In this document: positions 15,556 to 23,730 of the stretch, one piece after another
Layout of the letters: each line of letters opens with the position of its first letter
How positions within the stretch are numbered: the stretch's first letter is position 1
From: CAIOGI01 sp964561875
GTDB lineage: Bacteria > Patescibacteriota > Minisyncoccia > Phycocordibacterales > PALSA-1337
Assembly: GCA_964561875.1 (NCBI GenBank)
Contig: CAZLQL010000004.1
Span: 1-57,832 of the forward strand
Reading direction: 5' to 3'
Length of the DNA stretch: 57,832 nt
Made by a program: the position numbers and the translations under genes
The notes under the pieces: generated by a model
Told to the model about the DNA's origin: nothing
The model's database searches: none
What the model saw: the letters and a program-made list of their open reading frames with translations, nothing else

Positions 15556-17151
15556 ATGATTTTTAATATATTATCTGTAGTAACATTAATTTTAACTTTT
15601 TCACTCGGATTGTACGTATATAGTAGTAATAAACAGGGTGATATAAATAGGTTTTTTCTTTCATTTAATCTAGCTGCATTATCGTGGATATTCCTTAATC
15701 AGATGGCAGACATGTCTTCTGAAATAAATTATATTGATATGTGGAGCAGGTTAGCTATCATACCCCCGACCTTGTTGGGGTATTATCTCTATAAAATGTC
15801 GTTAGTTTTTCCGAAGAAGAAAACTGTAAATAAAAATGTTGATATTTTGATTAAGATTTTTTTGTTAATAATTGTATTATTTGTACCAACAAGATTTAAT
15901 ATAAAAAGTGTTTACTTATTAGATAACGGTATACCTGCGATCCAGCCTGGTTTTATATACTATGTATTATTTTTATACCTGGTTGGAACTATATTATTTT
16001 CTTTTAAAAATTTTTACAATAAATATAAATTAAATACGCAATTAGAAAAGTTACAGGTACAGTATATTACTCTCGGTCTAGGATTGTCACTTTTTATGGG
16101 TATAGTTTCAGACTTGATACTACCACTTTTTAACCATCCTGAGTTCGTAAATTACGGACCATATTTTGTTTTAATTTTTATTTTCTTTACTTCTTATGCA
16201 GTAATTAGATTAAAACTATTTGACATAAAAGTACTTACAACACAGATACTGGTCTTTACGATTTGGATATTTATTTTTATTAGGACACTAATGTCAGATG
16301 AATTTGATGAAAGACTAATAAACGGTGGCTTACTATTTTTACTAATTATACTTGGAATATTCCTCATCAAATCCGTCACCAAAGAGGTATCTCAGAGGGA
16401 AAGGATTGAGTTTTTGGCAGCGGATCTTCAAAAGGCAAATGATCGACTTACTGATCTTGATAAACAAAAATCTGAATTCGTCTCTTTCGCCACACACCAA
16501 CTTCGTGCACCTCTTACAGCCATGAAAGGCTATGCTTCTCTTATATTGGAAGGGGATTTGGGTGTTATATCAGAAGATGTTAAAAACGCTATTGTTAGAA
16601 TATATGAATCTTCAAACACTCTTACAAGTATCGTTGATGATTATTTGAACATTTCTAGGATTGAGCTTGGTACGATGAAATATTCTTTTGAAAAGATCGA
16701 TATGAAAGATCTTGTAAATGATGTTATTGGGGAATTGAAACCAAACATTGAAAAGTCTAAGGTTAAATTTGATTTTGATTATGATAAAAGTAAGAGGTAT
16801 ATGGTTAAAGTTGATCCAAATAAATTCAAACAGATTATTGCTAATCTTGTAGATAATTCTGTAAAGTATACTCCTCAAGGTGAGGTGAAGGTCGGTCTTG
16901 GTCTGGTATCTGGAAAAATTATATTTTCTGTTAAGGATAGTGGTATTGGTATTGCACCTGAAGTGCTTCCAAAATTGTTTATGAAATTCTCAAGAGCTAC
17001 AAATGGTAGTAGACAAAATATACACGGTACGGGACTCGGACTATTCGTAGCAAAAGAGATAGTTTCTGCACATCGAGGTAGGATTTGGGCTGAATCACCA
17101 GGGGAAGGCAAGGGATCATCATTCTATGTTGAGGTTGATGAGGAGATATAG
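15556..17151 (+). CDS. 7TM-type sensor histidine kinase
   Basis: 531 residues. Residues 1-275 hold eight or so membrane helices of the 7TM histidine-kinase sensor type. A short coiled coil (RERIEFLAADLQKANDRLTD) leads to HisKA with the H-box SFATHQLRAPLTAMKG; the phospho-acceptor is His314. HATPase follows with the N-box NLVDNSVKYTP, G1 DSGIGIAPE, F-box LFMKFSRA and G2 GTGLGLFVAKE, so all catalytic motifs are intact. No response regulator is encoded nearby, so the partner is elsewhere. Codon choice shifts towards higher GC from about residue 275, the start of the conserved kinase core. It is the last gene of its operon. Confidence 0.92.
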   Translation: MIFNILSVVTLILTFSLGLYVYSSNKQGDINRFFLSFNLAALSWIFLNQMADMSSEINYIDMWSRLAIIPPTLLGYYLYKMSLVFPKKKTVNKNVDILIKIFLLIIVLFVPTRFNIKSVYLLDNGIPAIQPGFIYYVLFLYLVGTILFSFKNFYNKYKLNTQLEKLQVQYITLGLGLSLFMGIVSDLILPLFNHPEFVNYGPYFVLIFIFFTSYAVIRLKLFDIKVLTTQILVFTIWIFIFIRTLMSDEFDERLINGGLLFLLIILGIFLIKSVTKEVSQRERIEFLAADLQKANDRLTDLDKQKSEFVSFATHQLRAPLTAMKGYASLILEGDLGVISEDVKNAIVRIYESSNTLTSIVDDYLNISRIELGTMKYSFEKIDMKDLVNDVIGELKPNIEKSKVKFDFDYDKSKRYMVKVDPNKFKQIIANLVDNSVKYTPQGEVKVGLGLVSGKIIFSVKDSGIGIAPEVLPKLFMKFSRATNGSRQNIHGTGLGLFVAKEIVSAHRGRIWAESPGEGKGSSFYVEVDEEI

Positions 17152-17179
17152 TTATTAAAATTTATAATTTTGATTAAAA

Positions 17180-17213
17180 AAGAAAAGCCGATCACTTTGA
17201 TCGGCTTTTTTGA
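17180..17213. terminator. bidirectional terminator
   Basis: AAAAGCCGATCA pairs perfectly with TGATCGGCTTTT around CTT, with A- and T-runs on the two sides. It ends the kinase operon on the plus strand and the 17237-17353 microgene on the minus strand. Confidence 0.85.
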
Positions 17214-17236
17214 ATCATTCACTAAGTACCTTTCAA

Positions 17237-17353
17237 CTATTCACAAATGTGAATGAGTGGTACCTGAAGCACAAGTTCTTGCTTACACACTGGACACCGA
17301 CTTTCACGGTGTTCGAAGAAGAATCTCAATGCAGAACGAATGAACTTTTTCAT
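17237..17353 (-). CDS. 38-residue CxxC microprotein
   Basis: MKKFIRSALRFFFEHRESRC then PVCKQELVLQVPLIHICE, ending at TAG. The core CPVCKQEL is a zinc-knuckle-like CxxC hairpin, with a third cysteine and a histidine near the end (HIC) that could complete a metal site. The N-terminus is basic and aromatic. The frame is short, but a near-perfect promoter (TTGACA, 17 bp, TATACA) ends 11 nt upstream of the ATG and a terminator follows, which strongly supports a real transcription unit. The start lacks a Shine-Dalgarno. Function unknown; metal-binding is inference from the cysteines. Confidence 0.6.
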   Translation of the reverse strand: MKKFIRSALRFFFEHRESRCPVCKQELVLQVPLIHICE

Positions 17354-17363
17354 ATACACATGA

Positions 17364-17392
17364 TGTATAACATATACAATAGTTTATGTCAA
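17364..17392 (-). promoter_or_regulatory. promoter of the CxxC microgene
   Basis: On the minus strand, TTGACA (17392-17387), a spacer of exactly 17 bp, and TATACA (17369-17364). Confidence 0.75.
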
Positions 17393-17419
17393 GTATAGTT
17401 ATTTTTGTAATTAAGAGTT

Positions 17420-17866
17420 TTATTTAACCAATTCCTCAACTACAGCTTTTACATCTGCTCCATCCGCTTTTCCTTTCAAATCTTTCATAAGACTACCTAT
17501 AAACTGTCCTAGTTTTGTTTTGTCCACATTAGCACCTGATAGCTTCTCTTGAGCTATTTTTCTGATTTCGTCTTTTGACATCATGCTTGGTAAAAAAGTC
17601 TCAAGGATAACTAGTTCTGATTTTTCTTTATCTGCTAGATCTTTTCTTCCTCCTTTTTCGAACTGTTCTATTGAATCTTTTCTTTGTTTTACACTTCTAC
17701 GAATAAGAGCAAGTACAGATTCATCATCTAGTAGTGGATCACTTTTTCCTTTTGCTATAAGCTCATTTGAAAATAGACTTTGAAGGCCACGAAGTACTTC
17801 TAGCTTTATACTATCCTTTGCTCTCATTGCATCTTTTATCTGATCTTTTATTGTTTGGTGTATCAT
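17420..17866 (-). CDS. GatB/YqeY domain protein
   Basis: 148 residues, the full length of the YqeY family, an all-helical domain related to the tail of the GatB subunit of tRNA amidotransferase and thought to bind tRNA. Typical features are the opening IKDQIKDAMRAKDSIKLEVL, the SVKQRKDSIEQFEKGGR block, ELVILETFLP, and the C-terminal LGQFIGSLMKDLKGKADG. TATAAT (17878-17873 on the minus strand) ends 6 nt before the ATG with no Shine-Dalgarno, a clean leaderless arrangement. It is divergent from rmuC. Confidence 0.9.
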   Translation of the reverse strand: MIHQTIKDQIKDAMRAKDSIKLEVLRGLQSLFSNELIAKGKSDPLLDDESVLALIRRSVKQRKDSIEQFEKGGRKDLADKEKSELVILETFLPSMMSKDEIRKIAQEKLSGANVDKTKLGQFIGSLMKDLKGKADGADVKAVVEELVK

Positions 17867-17914
17867 TTTTTTATTATAGCGATATAATTTTTAATATAGT
17901 ATCATATATTATAT

Positions 17915-18970
17915 ATGGAAACACTATTATTTATTCTTATTGTTCTACTTGTAATAACTATTATCTTAATGGTATTGAGCTTTTTTCGTAATCGTAAACC
18001 AGAAAAAACTGCAGACGATACTGGTTTTAAGCTCATTTTAGAACAATTAAATGAAATAAATAGAACAGTTGATAGTAAGATAAGTGAAAGTGGAAGAAAT
18101 ATGCGTGAATCTATGCATGTTCAACTTTCTGAATCATCAAAACTTATTCGTGAAGTAACCTCTGGACTTGTAAAACTCGAAGAGGGTAATAAACAGATAT
18201 TATCTTTTGCTGATCAATTACAAAATCTTCAAGATATACTGAAGAATCCTAAGCAAAGAGGAATACTTGGAGAATACTATTTGGAAACATTACTTAAAAA
18301 TGTTTTGGCCCCAGGACAATTCCAAATGCAATATCCATTTAAAAATGGGGAAATAGTAGACGCTACGGTTTTTGTAAAAGATAAGATAATACCTATAGAC
18401 TCAAAGTTCTCACTTGAAAATTACAATAGACTTTCAGAAGAGAAAAATCCTGCAGAAAGAGAAAAGATAGAAAAAGTTTTTGTAAATGATTTAAAAATGC
18501 GTATTGTTGAAACTTCAAAATATATTAGACCTGAAGAGGGAACAATGGATTTTGCTTTTATGTTTATACCTCATGAAGCTATATATTATGACCTTTTAAT
18601 AAATAAAATCGGTGCTATTACAGAAGAAACTGACAATCTTATCCAAAGAGCAGCAAGTAAGTATAAGGTAATTATAGTCTCTCCAACATCATTTCTAGCC
18701 TATCTCCAAACCGTTTTACAAGGCCTAAAAGCAATGCAAATAGAAGAGACAGCAAAAGATATAATAAAGGGTGTAAATGACCTAGGAAATCATTTAAAAA
18801 AATATGAAGAATATCACAACAAGCTTGGTGTATCTCTCGGTACTGTTGTAAACCACTACAATACTTCTATGAAGGAATTGAAGAAGGTAGATAAGGATGT
18901 TTTGAAGCTAACAGGCTCATCCCCAGGTATAGAAGCTACCCTTATTGACCGTCCGGAAGAGATAGTGTAA
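17915..18970 (+). CDS. rmuC: DNA recombination protein RmuC
   Basis: 351 residues. RmuC limits inverted-repeat rearrangements and has a nuclease-like fold. There is one N-terminal membrane helix (residues 2-25), then a coiled coil (about 45-100), then the conserved RmuC domain with RGILGEYYLETLLKN, IIPIDSKFSLENYNRL, the EGTMDFAFMFIPHEAIYYDL block and VSPTSFLAYLQTVLQGLK. All of these are typical and in order. It ends 12 nt before rplU and the pair may be cotranscribed. Confidence 0.92.
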   Translation: METLLFILIVLLVITIILMVLSFFRNRKPEKTADDTGFKLILEQLNEINRTVDSKISESGRNMRESMHVQLSESSKLIREVTSGLVKLEEGNKQILSFADQLQNLQDILKNPKQRGILGEYYLETLLKNVLAPGQFQMQYPFKNGEIVDATVFVKDKIIPIDSKFSLENYNRLSEEKNPAEREKIEKVFVNDLKMRIVETSKYIRPEEGTMDFAFMFIPHEAIYYDLLINKIGAITEETDNLIQRAASKYKVIIVSPTSFLAYLQTVLQGLKAMQIEETAKDIIKGVNDLGNHLKKYEEYHNKLGVSLGTVVNHYNTSMKELKKVDKDVLKLTGSSPGIEATLIDRPEEIV

Positions 18971-18982
18971 TATAGCCATACT

Positions 18983-19333
18983 ATGAACAAACAGGGAGAA
19001 AACAAAGAAATAAAGCAAGAAATAGCCGTTATACAGACTGGTGGTAAACAGTACACAGTATCTGTAGGTGATGAAATAGAAATCGAGAAAATTACTGGCG
19101 AATATAAAGAGGGTGATTCTATTGTTTTCGATAAAGTTCTCCTTGTAGACAATGGTTCAGACACTACTATAGGTACACCATATATTACTGGTGCAAAGGT
19201 TACTGCAAAGCTTACAAAGATCGGTAGAGCTCCAAAAGTTACAGTTATAAAATACAAACAAAAGAGCAAGTATTTCAAGAAAAACGGTCACAGACAACCA
19301 TTCTTCAAGGTTTTGATACAAGCAGTAAAATAA
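18983..19333 (+). CDS. rplU: 50S ribosomal protein bL21
   Basis: 116 residues. The L21 core begins with IAVIQTGGKQYTVSVGDEIE and ends with the 23S-binding KYKQKSKYFKKNGHRQPF and TRIKI-like segment FFKVLIQAVK. The N-terminus has a short extra MNKQGENKEIKQE. It lies 12 nt after rmuC. bL27, its usual operon partner, is about 8 kb away on the other strand, so the classical rplU-rpmA pair is split. The last codons and the terminator lie in the sequence that is repeated on the far side of the assembly gap. Confidence 0.95.
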   Translation: MNKQGENKEIKQEIAVIQTGGKQYTVSVGDEIEIEKITGEYKEGDSIVFDKVLLVDNGSDTTIGTPYITGAKVTAKLTKIGRAPKVTVIKYKQKSKYFKKNGHRQPFFKVLIQAVK

Positions 19334-19374
19334 TAAAATATTTTAAACAAAAGGACACCGAAATGGTGTTTTTT
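19320..19374 (+). repeat. 55-nt copy left of the assembly gap
   Basis: Contains the last rplU codons and the terminator (ACACC/GGTGT hairpin, T-run). The same 55 nt, from AAGCAGTAAAATAATAAAAT through the hairpin, reappear at 19475-19529. Confidence 0.9.
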
Positions 19375-19474
19375 NNNNNNNNNNNNNNNNNNNNNNNNNN
19401 NNNNNNNNNNNNNNNNNNNNNNNNNNNNNNNNNNNNNNNNNNNNNNNNNNNNNNNNNNNNNNNNNNNNNNNNNN
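19375..19474. other. assembly gap (100 Ns)
   Basis: Exactly 100 N, a conventional scaffold-gap placeholder rather than a measured length. Both flanks are identical for 55 nt, so the two contigs probably overlap and the gap is artificial. Confidence 0.95.
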
Positions 19475-19530
19475 AAGCAGTAAAATAATAAAATATTTTA
19501 AACAAAAGGACACCGAAATGGTGTTTTTTT
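19475..19530 (+). repeat. 55-nt copy right of the assembly gap, with the rplU terminator
   Basis: Repeats 19320-19374 base for base and then continues (one more T, then GTGCATAAAG). It holds an ACACC-GAAAT-GGTGT hairpin plus T-run. In the true genome this is probably the same locus as the left copy. Confidence 0.85.
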
Positions 19531-19546
19531 GTGCATAAAGCATCTA

Positions 19547-19575
19547 TTTACAAAGAATACAATATATGTTACTAT
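19547..19575 (+). promoter_or_regulatory. promoter of the 19674 gene
   Basis: TTTACA at 19547-19552, 17 bp, TACTAT at 19570-19575. A leader of about 90 nt follows, ending with AAAGGA 10 nt before the ATG. The leader repeats GAGCTCGA/GAGAGCTC words. Confidence 0.5.
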
Positions 19576-19673
19576 ATTAAACGAGCTCGAATTAAACCTC
19601 GGGCAGAAGTAATCAAATTATTAAAATTGAGAGCTCATGATTCCTTCTGCACCAAAGCAGAAAGGATAGTGAG

Positions 19674-20096
19674 ATGAACAAGAGATCAGCTCTTTTGACG
19701 GAAGCTCGGGCAATTGTCCACGAGGCTAGATATGGCGAAGGTTCAGTAGGCCATGTTTGGCTTGAGGAGAAGCATAAAACTAGGGTTAGTGTTGGATACA
19801 AGATCGCTTCTCGTATCGTCGCAGTTCGAGGTTGTAGCTATTTGCCAGTTAGTGGCAAAAGCTATCCTGTTAAGTATCCCAAGATAACGATTTTGGGGAA
19901 CTTGGTTTATGATACTACTGAGTTTGTGGGTGAATATATCTGCAAACTCATCAGTGATCGTGGAGAAGAACGCGATCGTGAAATCGTAGTGTGGTTAGCT
20001 AATTGCCGAGTCGTTCAGGTTGAAAGAAATGGTCATTCTATCTGGCGAGTTGTACTCGTTAGAGGAAAGAAAGGAAAGGAGGAGATTATGAATTAG
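19674..20096 (+). CDS. hypothetical basic protein
   Basis: 140 residues, soluble, basic, not recognised. The central part (TRVSVGYKIASRIVAVRGCS and KITILGNLVYDTTEFVGEYI) looks beta-rich. The end (REIVVWLANCRVVQVERN) also alternates. It uses many CGN arginine codons, whereas recR next door uses mainly AGA, so it has the codon style of the other accessory genes. It is monocistronic, with an AAAGGA Shine-Dalgarno, a TTTACA/TACTAT promoter with a 17-bp spacer, and its own terminator. Confidence 0.7.
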   Translation: MNKRSALLTEARAIVHEARYGEGSVGHVWLEEKHKTRVSVGYKIASRIVAVRGCSYLPVSGKSYPVKYPKITILGNLVYDTTEFVGEYICKLISDRGEERDREIVVWLANCRVVQVERNGHSIWRVVLVRGKKGKEEIMN

Positions 20097-20104
20097 TTTC
20101 AACA

Positions 20105-20138
20105 AGGGTTGCCTAACGGCACCCTTTTATTTTAACCC
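20105..20138 (+). terminator. rho-independent terminator
   Basis: AAGGGTTGCC pairs with GGCACCCTT (one bulge) around TAAC, followed by TTATTTTA. Confidence 0.75.
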
Positions 20139-20740
20139 TTTCTATTCTCCAAAGCGTTTTTTATAGTATCAGAATCAAGATACTCGAGCTCACTTCCAGT
20201 AGACAATCCTCGACCAAGTGTAGATATTTTAATATTTAAATTGTTAAACTTTTCCTTAATATATTGTTTTAAAAAATCAATTGTATTTTCTCCCTCGGAT
20301 GTATTATTCATAGATATAATTATTTCTTTTATATCCCCATTTATTCTTTTGGAAATCTCCCTCAATCTAACTCTTTTTTCTGGATCTTTTTCAAGTATCG
20401 GTATTGTGCCACCAAGAATAAAATACAAACCATTATAAGCTCGACTTTTTTCTATTGTCTCAAAATCAACATCTCGAGCAACTATCATTAGTTTTTCTTT
20501 ATCTCTATTTTGATTGCTACAAATTAGGCATATATTTCCCAGGTTTTGATTATTCTGAAAAAATCTAAAGCAAGAATTACATATTGTTGTATTCTTTTTT
20601 ATCTCATTTAATAATCTAGTTATTTCTTCTATATAGCTAGAATTTTTTGTAAGTAAAAAATATACGAAACGTTTCGCTTGCCTAGGACCTATTCCAGGGA
20701 ATTCACCAAAATATTCTGTAAGCTTTTCAAATGGATTCAT
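20132..20740 (-). CDS. recR: recombination mediator RecR
   Basis: 202 residues, normal length. RecR works with RecO/RecF to load RecA at gapped DNA. In order: the helix-hairpin-helix FPGIGPRQAKRFVYFLL, the C4 zinc finger (CNSCFRFF...CLIC, residues about 54-75), the Toprim domain with EKLMIVARDVDFETIEKS, NGLYFILGGTIPILE and ISMNNTSEGENT, and the C-terminal LGRGLSTGSELEYLD. TATAAT (20753-20748) ends 7 nt before the ATG without a Shine-Dalgarno, so it is probably leaderless. Confidence 0.96.
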   Translation of the reverse strand: MNPFEKLTEYFGEFPGIGPRQAKRFVYFLLTKNSSYIEEITRLLNEIKKNTTICNSCFRFFQNNQNLGNICLICSNQNRDKEKLMIVARDVDFETIEKSRAYNGLYFILGGTIPILEKDPEKRVRLREISKRINGDIKEIIISMNNTSEGENTIDFLKQYIKEKFNNLNIKISTLGRGLSTGSELEYLDSDTIKNALENRKG

Positions 20741-20775
20741 TCTGCTGATTATACCAAAATAGACTAAAAGTAAAA

Positions 20776-22176
20776 CTAGAAACCACCTATATCAGTTCCT
20801 TTATCAAAATCTCCGAAGTCATTTTTATCAATTGAAAGGAAAGTAGTCTTCTTTTCATCGAAGTATAGTTCTACAACACCTGTAGGACCGTTTCTGTGCT
20901 TTTCTATCATTATCTTTGCGATATTTGGTCTTGCTGATTCTTTATTGTATTTATCCTCTCTATGTATAAACCAAACCATATCAGCATCCTGTTCGATAGA
21001 TCCTGAATCTCTAAGGTCAGATAGTCTAGGTTCTCCACCACGCTGTTCAACAGCACGAGATAGCTGTGAAAGAGCAATAACAGGTACTTCAAGTTCACGA
21101 GCTAATTGTTTAAGAGATCTAGATATTTCTGTTACTTGTTGTACTACGTTGTCAGAATTTCTTGATTGTGTAGGAACCATGAGTTGTAAGTAGTCTACTA
21201 TTATAAGACCAAGCCCCTTTTCACTCTTAAGTCTTCGTGCAACCGCTCTCATCTTCAATATATTGTTTGCAGGCTGATCGTCAATGTATATAGGAGCATT
21301 TGAAAGTCTGTCCATTGCATCACGAATAGCTTTGAAGTCGGTATCGATAGAAAGATTGTGACCAGTTCTTATTTTCCAAGCTTCAACTTGGGATTCTGCA
21401 GAAAGCATACGATCTACTAGCTGTTGTGAACTCATTTCAAGTGAAAATATTCCAACAGGAACACTGTGCTCAACAGCAGCTTTTCTAGCTATATCTAGTG
21501 CAAGAGATGTTTTTCCCATGCTGGGTCTAGCTGCAAGAATAATAAGATCGGATTTCTGTAATCCAGCGATTTTATTGTCCAAAGCTTGAAAACCAGTAGG
21601 AACTCCTCTCATTTCACCACTACTTCTATGTAGTTTATCGATTCTTTCCCAAGCTTCACCGAGTGTATCCTTCAAAGCGATAAACTTGTGTGTACCAGTA
21701 AAGTTTGTAACTTCAAAAATCTTTTTTTCTGCTTTATCTAGTAATTCATCAAGCTCTCCAGCTTCATCGAAACCAAGATTTCCCACATACTCTGAAGCAG
21801 TTATGAGATCTCTCATTATATGTTTCTTCTGAACAATCTCAGCATAGTGTTTTGCATTTGTAGAAGAGGGAACACTGTTTACTATTTCTGTTAGATAACT
21901 CATACCACCAGCTTGCTCTAGCATTTCACGTTCTTTCATTCTAGATGAAACTGACAATAGATCTATGGCAGTACCTTTGTTATGTAGTTCAAGCATGATT
22001 GACCATATCATCTTGTGACGATCAGAATAAAATGATCTTTCAAACACTATGTCAGTCACATCATGCATAACCTCAGGTCTTATCATAATAGAACCGAGCA
22101 AAGCTTTTTCTGCCTCAAGACTTTGCGGAGGTATTCGCAAGTCTTTTGTTTTAAAATATGGTGAAGTTGGATTCAT
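20776..22176 (-). CDS. dnaB: replicative DNA helicase DnaB
   Basis: About 466 residues from MNPTSPYFKTKDLRIPPQSL. It is the hexameric 5'-3' helicase of the replication fork. The N-terminal domain (LEAEKALLGSIMIRPEVMHD) is followed by the RecA-type motor with Walker A ARPSMGKTSLALDIARKAA, Walker B LIIVDYLQLM, the VPVIALSQLSRAVEQR motif and DLRDSGSIEQDAD. There is no intein. The frame is open 10 codons further upstream (ATG 22206). The internal ATG at 22176, with TACAAT 5 nt before it, fits conservation better. Confidence 0.95.
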   Translation of the reverse strand: MNPTSPYFKTKDLRIPPQSLEAEKALLGSIMIRPEVMHDVTDIVFERSFYSDRHKMIWSIMLELHNKGTAIDLLSVSSRMKEREMLEQAGGMSYLTEIVNSVPSSTNAKHYAEIVQKKHIMRDLITASEYVGNLGFDEAGELDELLDKAEKKIFEVTNFTGTHKFIALKDTLGEAWERIDKLHRSSGEMRGVPTGFQALDNKIAGLQKSDLIILAARPSMGKTSLALDIARKAAVEHSVPVGIFSLEMSSQQLVDRMLSAESQVEAWKIRTGHNLSIDTDFKAIRDAMDRLSNAPIYIDDQPANNILKMRAVARRLKSEKGLGLIIVDYLQLMVPTQSRNSDNVVQQVTEISRSLKQLARELEVPVIALSQLSRAVEQRGGEPRLSDLRDSGSIEQDADMVWFIHREDKYNKESARPNIAKIMIEKHRNGPTGVVELYFDEKKTTFLSIDKNDFGDFDKGTDIGGF

Positions 22177-22321
22177 AAAATATTGTACGCACATTGTATC
22201 ATGCAAAAAATATTCAATACTTTATAAAAAGTTTATAAACTGTTGATAGTGTTTTTCGACATATAATACAGTCACATGCAATATTGAAGTAATGTAACAT
22301 TTACAATATAATGCGCCTAAT

Positions 22322-23728
22322 ATGAAAAAATATCTTTCAGTTTCGATAAAAAATACAGTTACATTATTAACCATTCTGTTTTTTGTGGTTGTTTTTTCTT
22401 TTAAAATTGTAAATGCTAGTGGTATATTGGCTGTTACAGGTGTTACGTCTCTAAAAGTTACAGGTATAGCAAATGATACATATGGTGATGGTTGGAAATG
22501 GATTTTCCATGTAACTCTACCTAGTAGTGAGAGTGTAGTTAAAATGAAATTCGATGATTTTTCAAATGGTCTGCAAACAATACCAGCAAACAATATTCGT
22601 CTATATTCACCGCAGTCAACAAATTCAAACAATGAAGCTACAGCAATAAACATTTCTTCTCAGGGTGTATATAGTGATCAAATAAACATAAATACCGCAT
22701 TGGACCTAGATCCTATCACTGATGGAATACAAATAGATATCAATGTAGATTCAAAAATTCCATTTGGAATAGTAGGTACTGGATACAATACAAACTACGA
22801 TATCACCTCAGAAGCTCCAGAAGCTAGTACAACTGATAAGACCCCTGATGCAGAAGTCTATGCTACAACTACTCAGATTTCATCAGGATTGTGTCTGTCA
22901 CTGGATGTTCCAAAAGATCTACAAATGAGAGTTGCTGTATCGGGTGGTGAAGTTGTATTTGGTACTACAACTCGTGCTTATCCTGCTTTTACAGTTTCTT
23001 CTCCATCAGACCAAAATCTTGTAACATACGGCAATGATTGGTATTTGAATATAGGAGTATTTCCAAATCTACTGCTAAATACTTATTCATTGATAACATT
23101 CAATGAAGCTCAAGATCCATTTATGGTAGGTTCATCAACCATACTAGGTAGAATAAAATTTGATAATGTAGGTAATATCACATATCTCGAATCAATCAAT
23201 CCAAATTGTCCAAAAGTCGATGTACCTATCATTGAAAAACCAATCATCAGTTCAAACGCTCCAACAGATGTCACACAAGTAGCGGGTATGCAATTTTCTG
23301 ATCCACTCGCTACTGCTTCCGATTCACTCGATGGTGATATAACAGGTAAGTTAGTATACTCAAATAATATTAATATCTGGACACCAGGAGATTATAGGGT
23401 TGATGTAAATGTTGTTAACTCTAGAGGGTATAGAGCCAATCCTTTTACACAATATTTACACCTATTACCTATGACACCAGATATGATTGCAAAAAAAGAT
23501 CTTGATGACAAATTAAACATAATACTTGCCCCATTTAATAGTGGTGTATATAAAGTCGGTACAAATTCTGGTGAATATCCACTGCAAGCTCGAGATGAAC
23601 TTTTTGCTGAAATGACAAATGCCATAAGTGTAAAAGATAACCCAGCTTCAACGGCATCAGATTATATAAGTGCTCAATCTAAGTTAGATTCAGCGATGGC
23701 AATATTTATGAGTAAACAAATAATATAA
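22322..23728 (+). CDS. secreted protein with a DUF5011/Ig-like domain
   Basis: 468 residues. A signal peptide ends near residue 35 (FKIVNASG). A long beta-rich region follows (GWKWIFHVTLPSSESVVKMK; several D/N-rich strands), then, at about residues 310-395, an Ig-like domain of the DUF5011 type (VTQVAGMQFSDPLATASDSL, DGDITGKLV, WTPGDYRVDVNV). The last 70 residues are helical. The -10 box TATAAT is 9 nt before the ATG. It ends 2 nt before the next surface gene, so the two form an envelope operon. The function is probably structural or adhesive; that is inference. Confidence 0.75.
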   Translation: MKKYLSVSIKNTVTLLTILFFVVVFSFKIVNASGILAVTGVTSLKVTGIANDTYGDGWKWIFHVTLPSSESVVKMKFDDFSNGLQTIPANNIRLYSPQSTNSNNEATAINISSQGVYSDQININTALDLDPITDGIQIDINVDSKIPFGIVGTGYNTNYDITSEAPEASTTDKTPDAEVYATTTQISSGLCLSLDVPKDLQMRVAVSGGEVVFGTTTRAYPAFTVSSPSDQNLVTYGNDWYLNIGVFPNLLLNTYSLITFNEAQDPFMVGSSTILGRIKFDNVGNITYLESINPNCPKVDVPIIEKPIISSNAPTDVTQVAGMQFSDPLATASDSLDGDITGKLVYSNNINIWTPGDYRVDVNVVNSRGYRANPFTQYLHLLPMTPDMIAKKDLDDKLNIILAPFNSGVYKVGTNSGEYPLQARDELFAEMTNAISVKDNPASTASDYISAQSKLDSAMAIFMSKQII

Positions 23729-23730
23729 AT

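Noticed and set aside
17210..17398. Plus-strand frame of 62 codons
   Set aside because: It starts inside the terminator and is the shadow of the minus-strand CxxC microgene, which has the promoter.
22222..22653. Minus-strand frame of 143 codons
   Set aside because: It covers the promoter and the start of the secreted-protein gene at 22322 in antisense, with no initiation signals.
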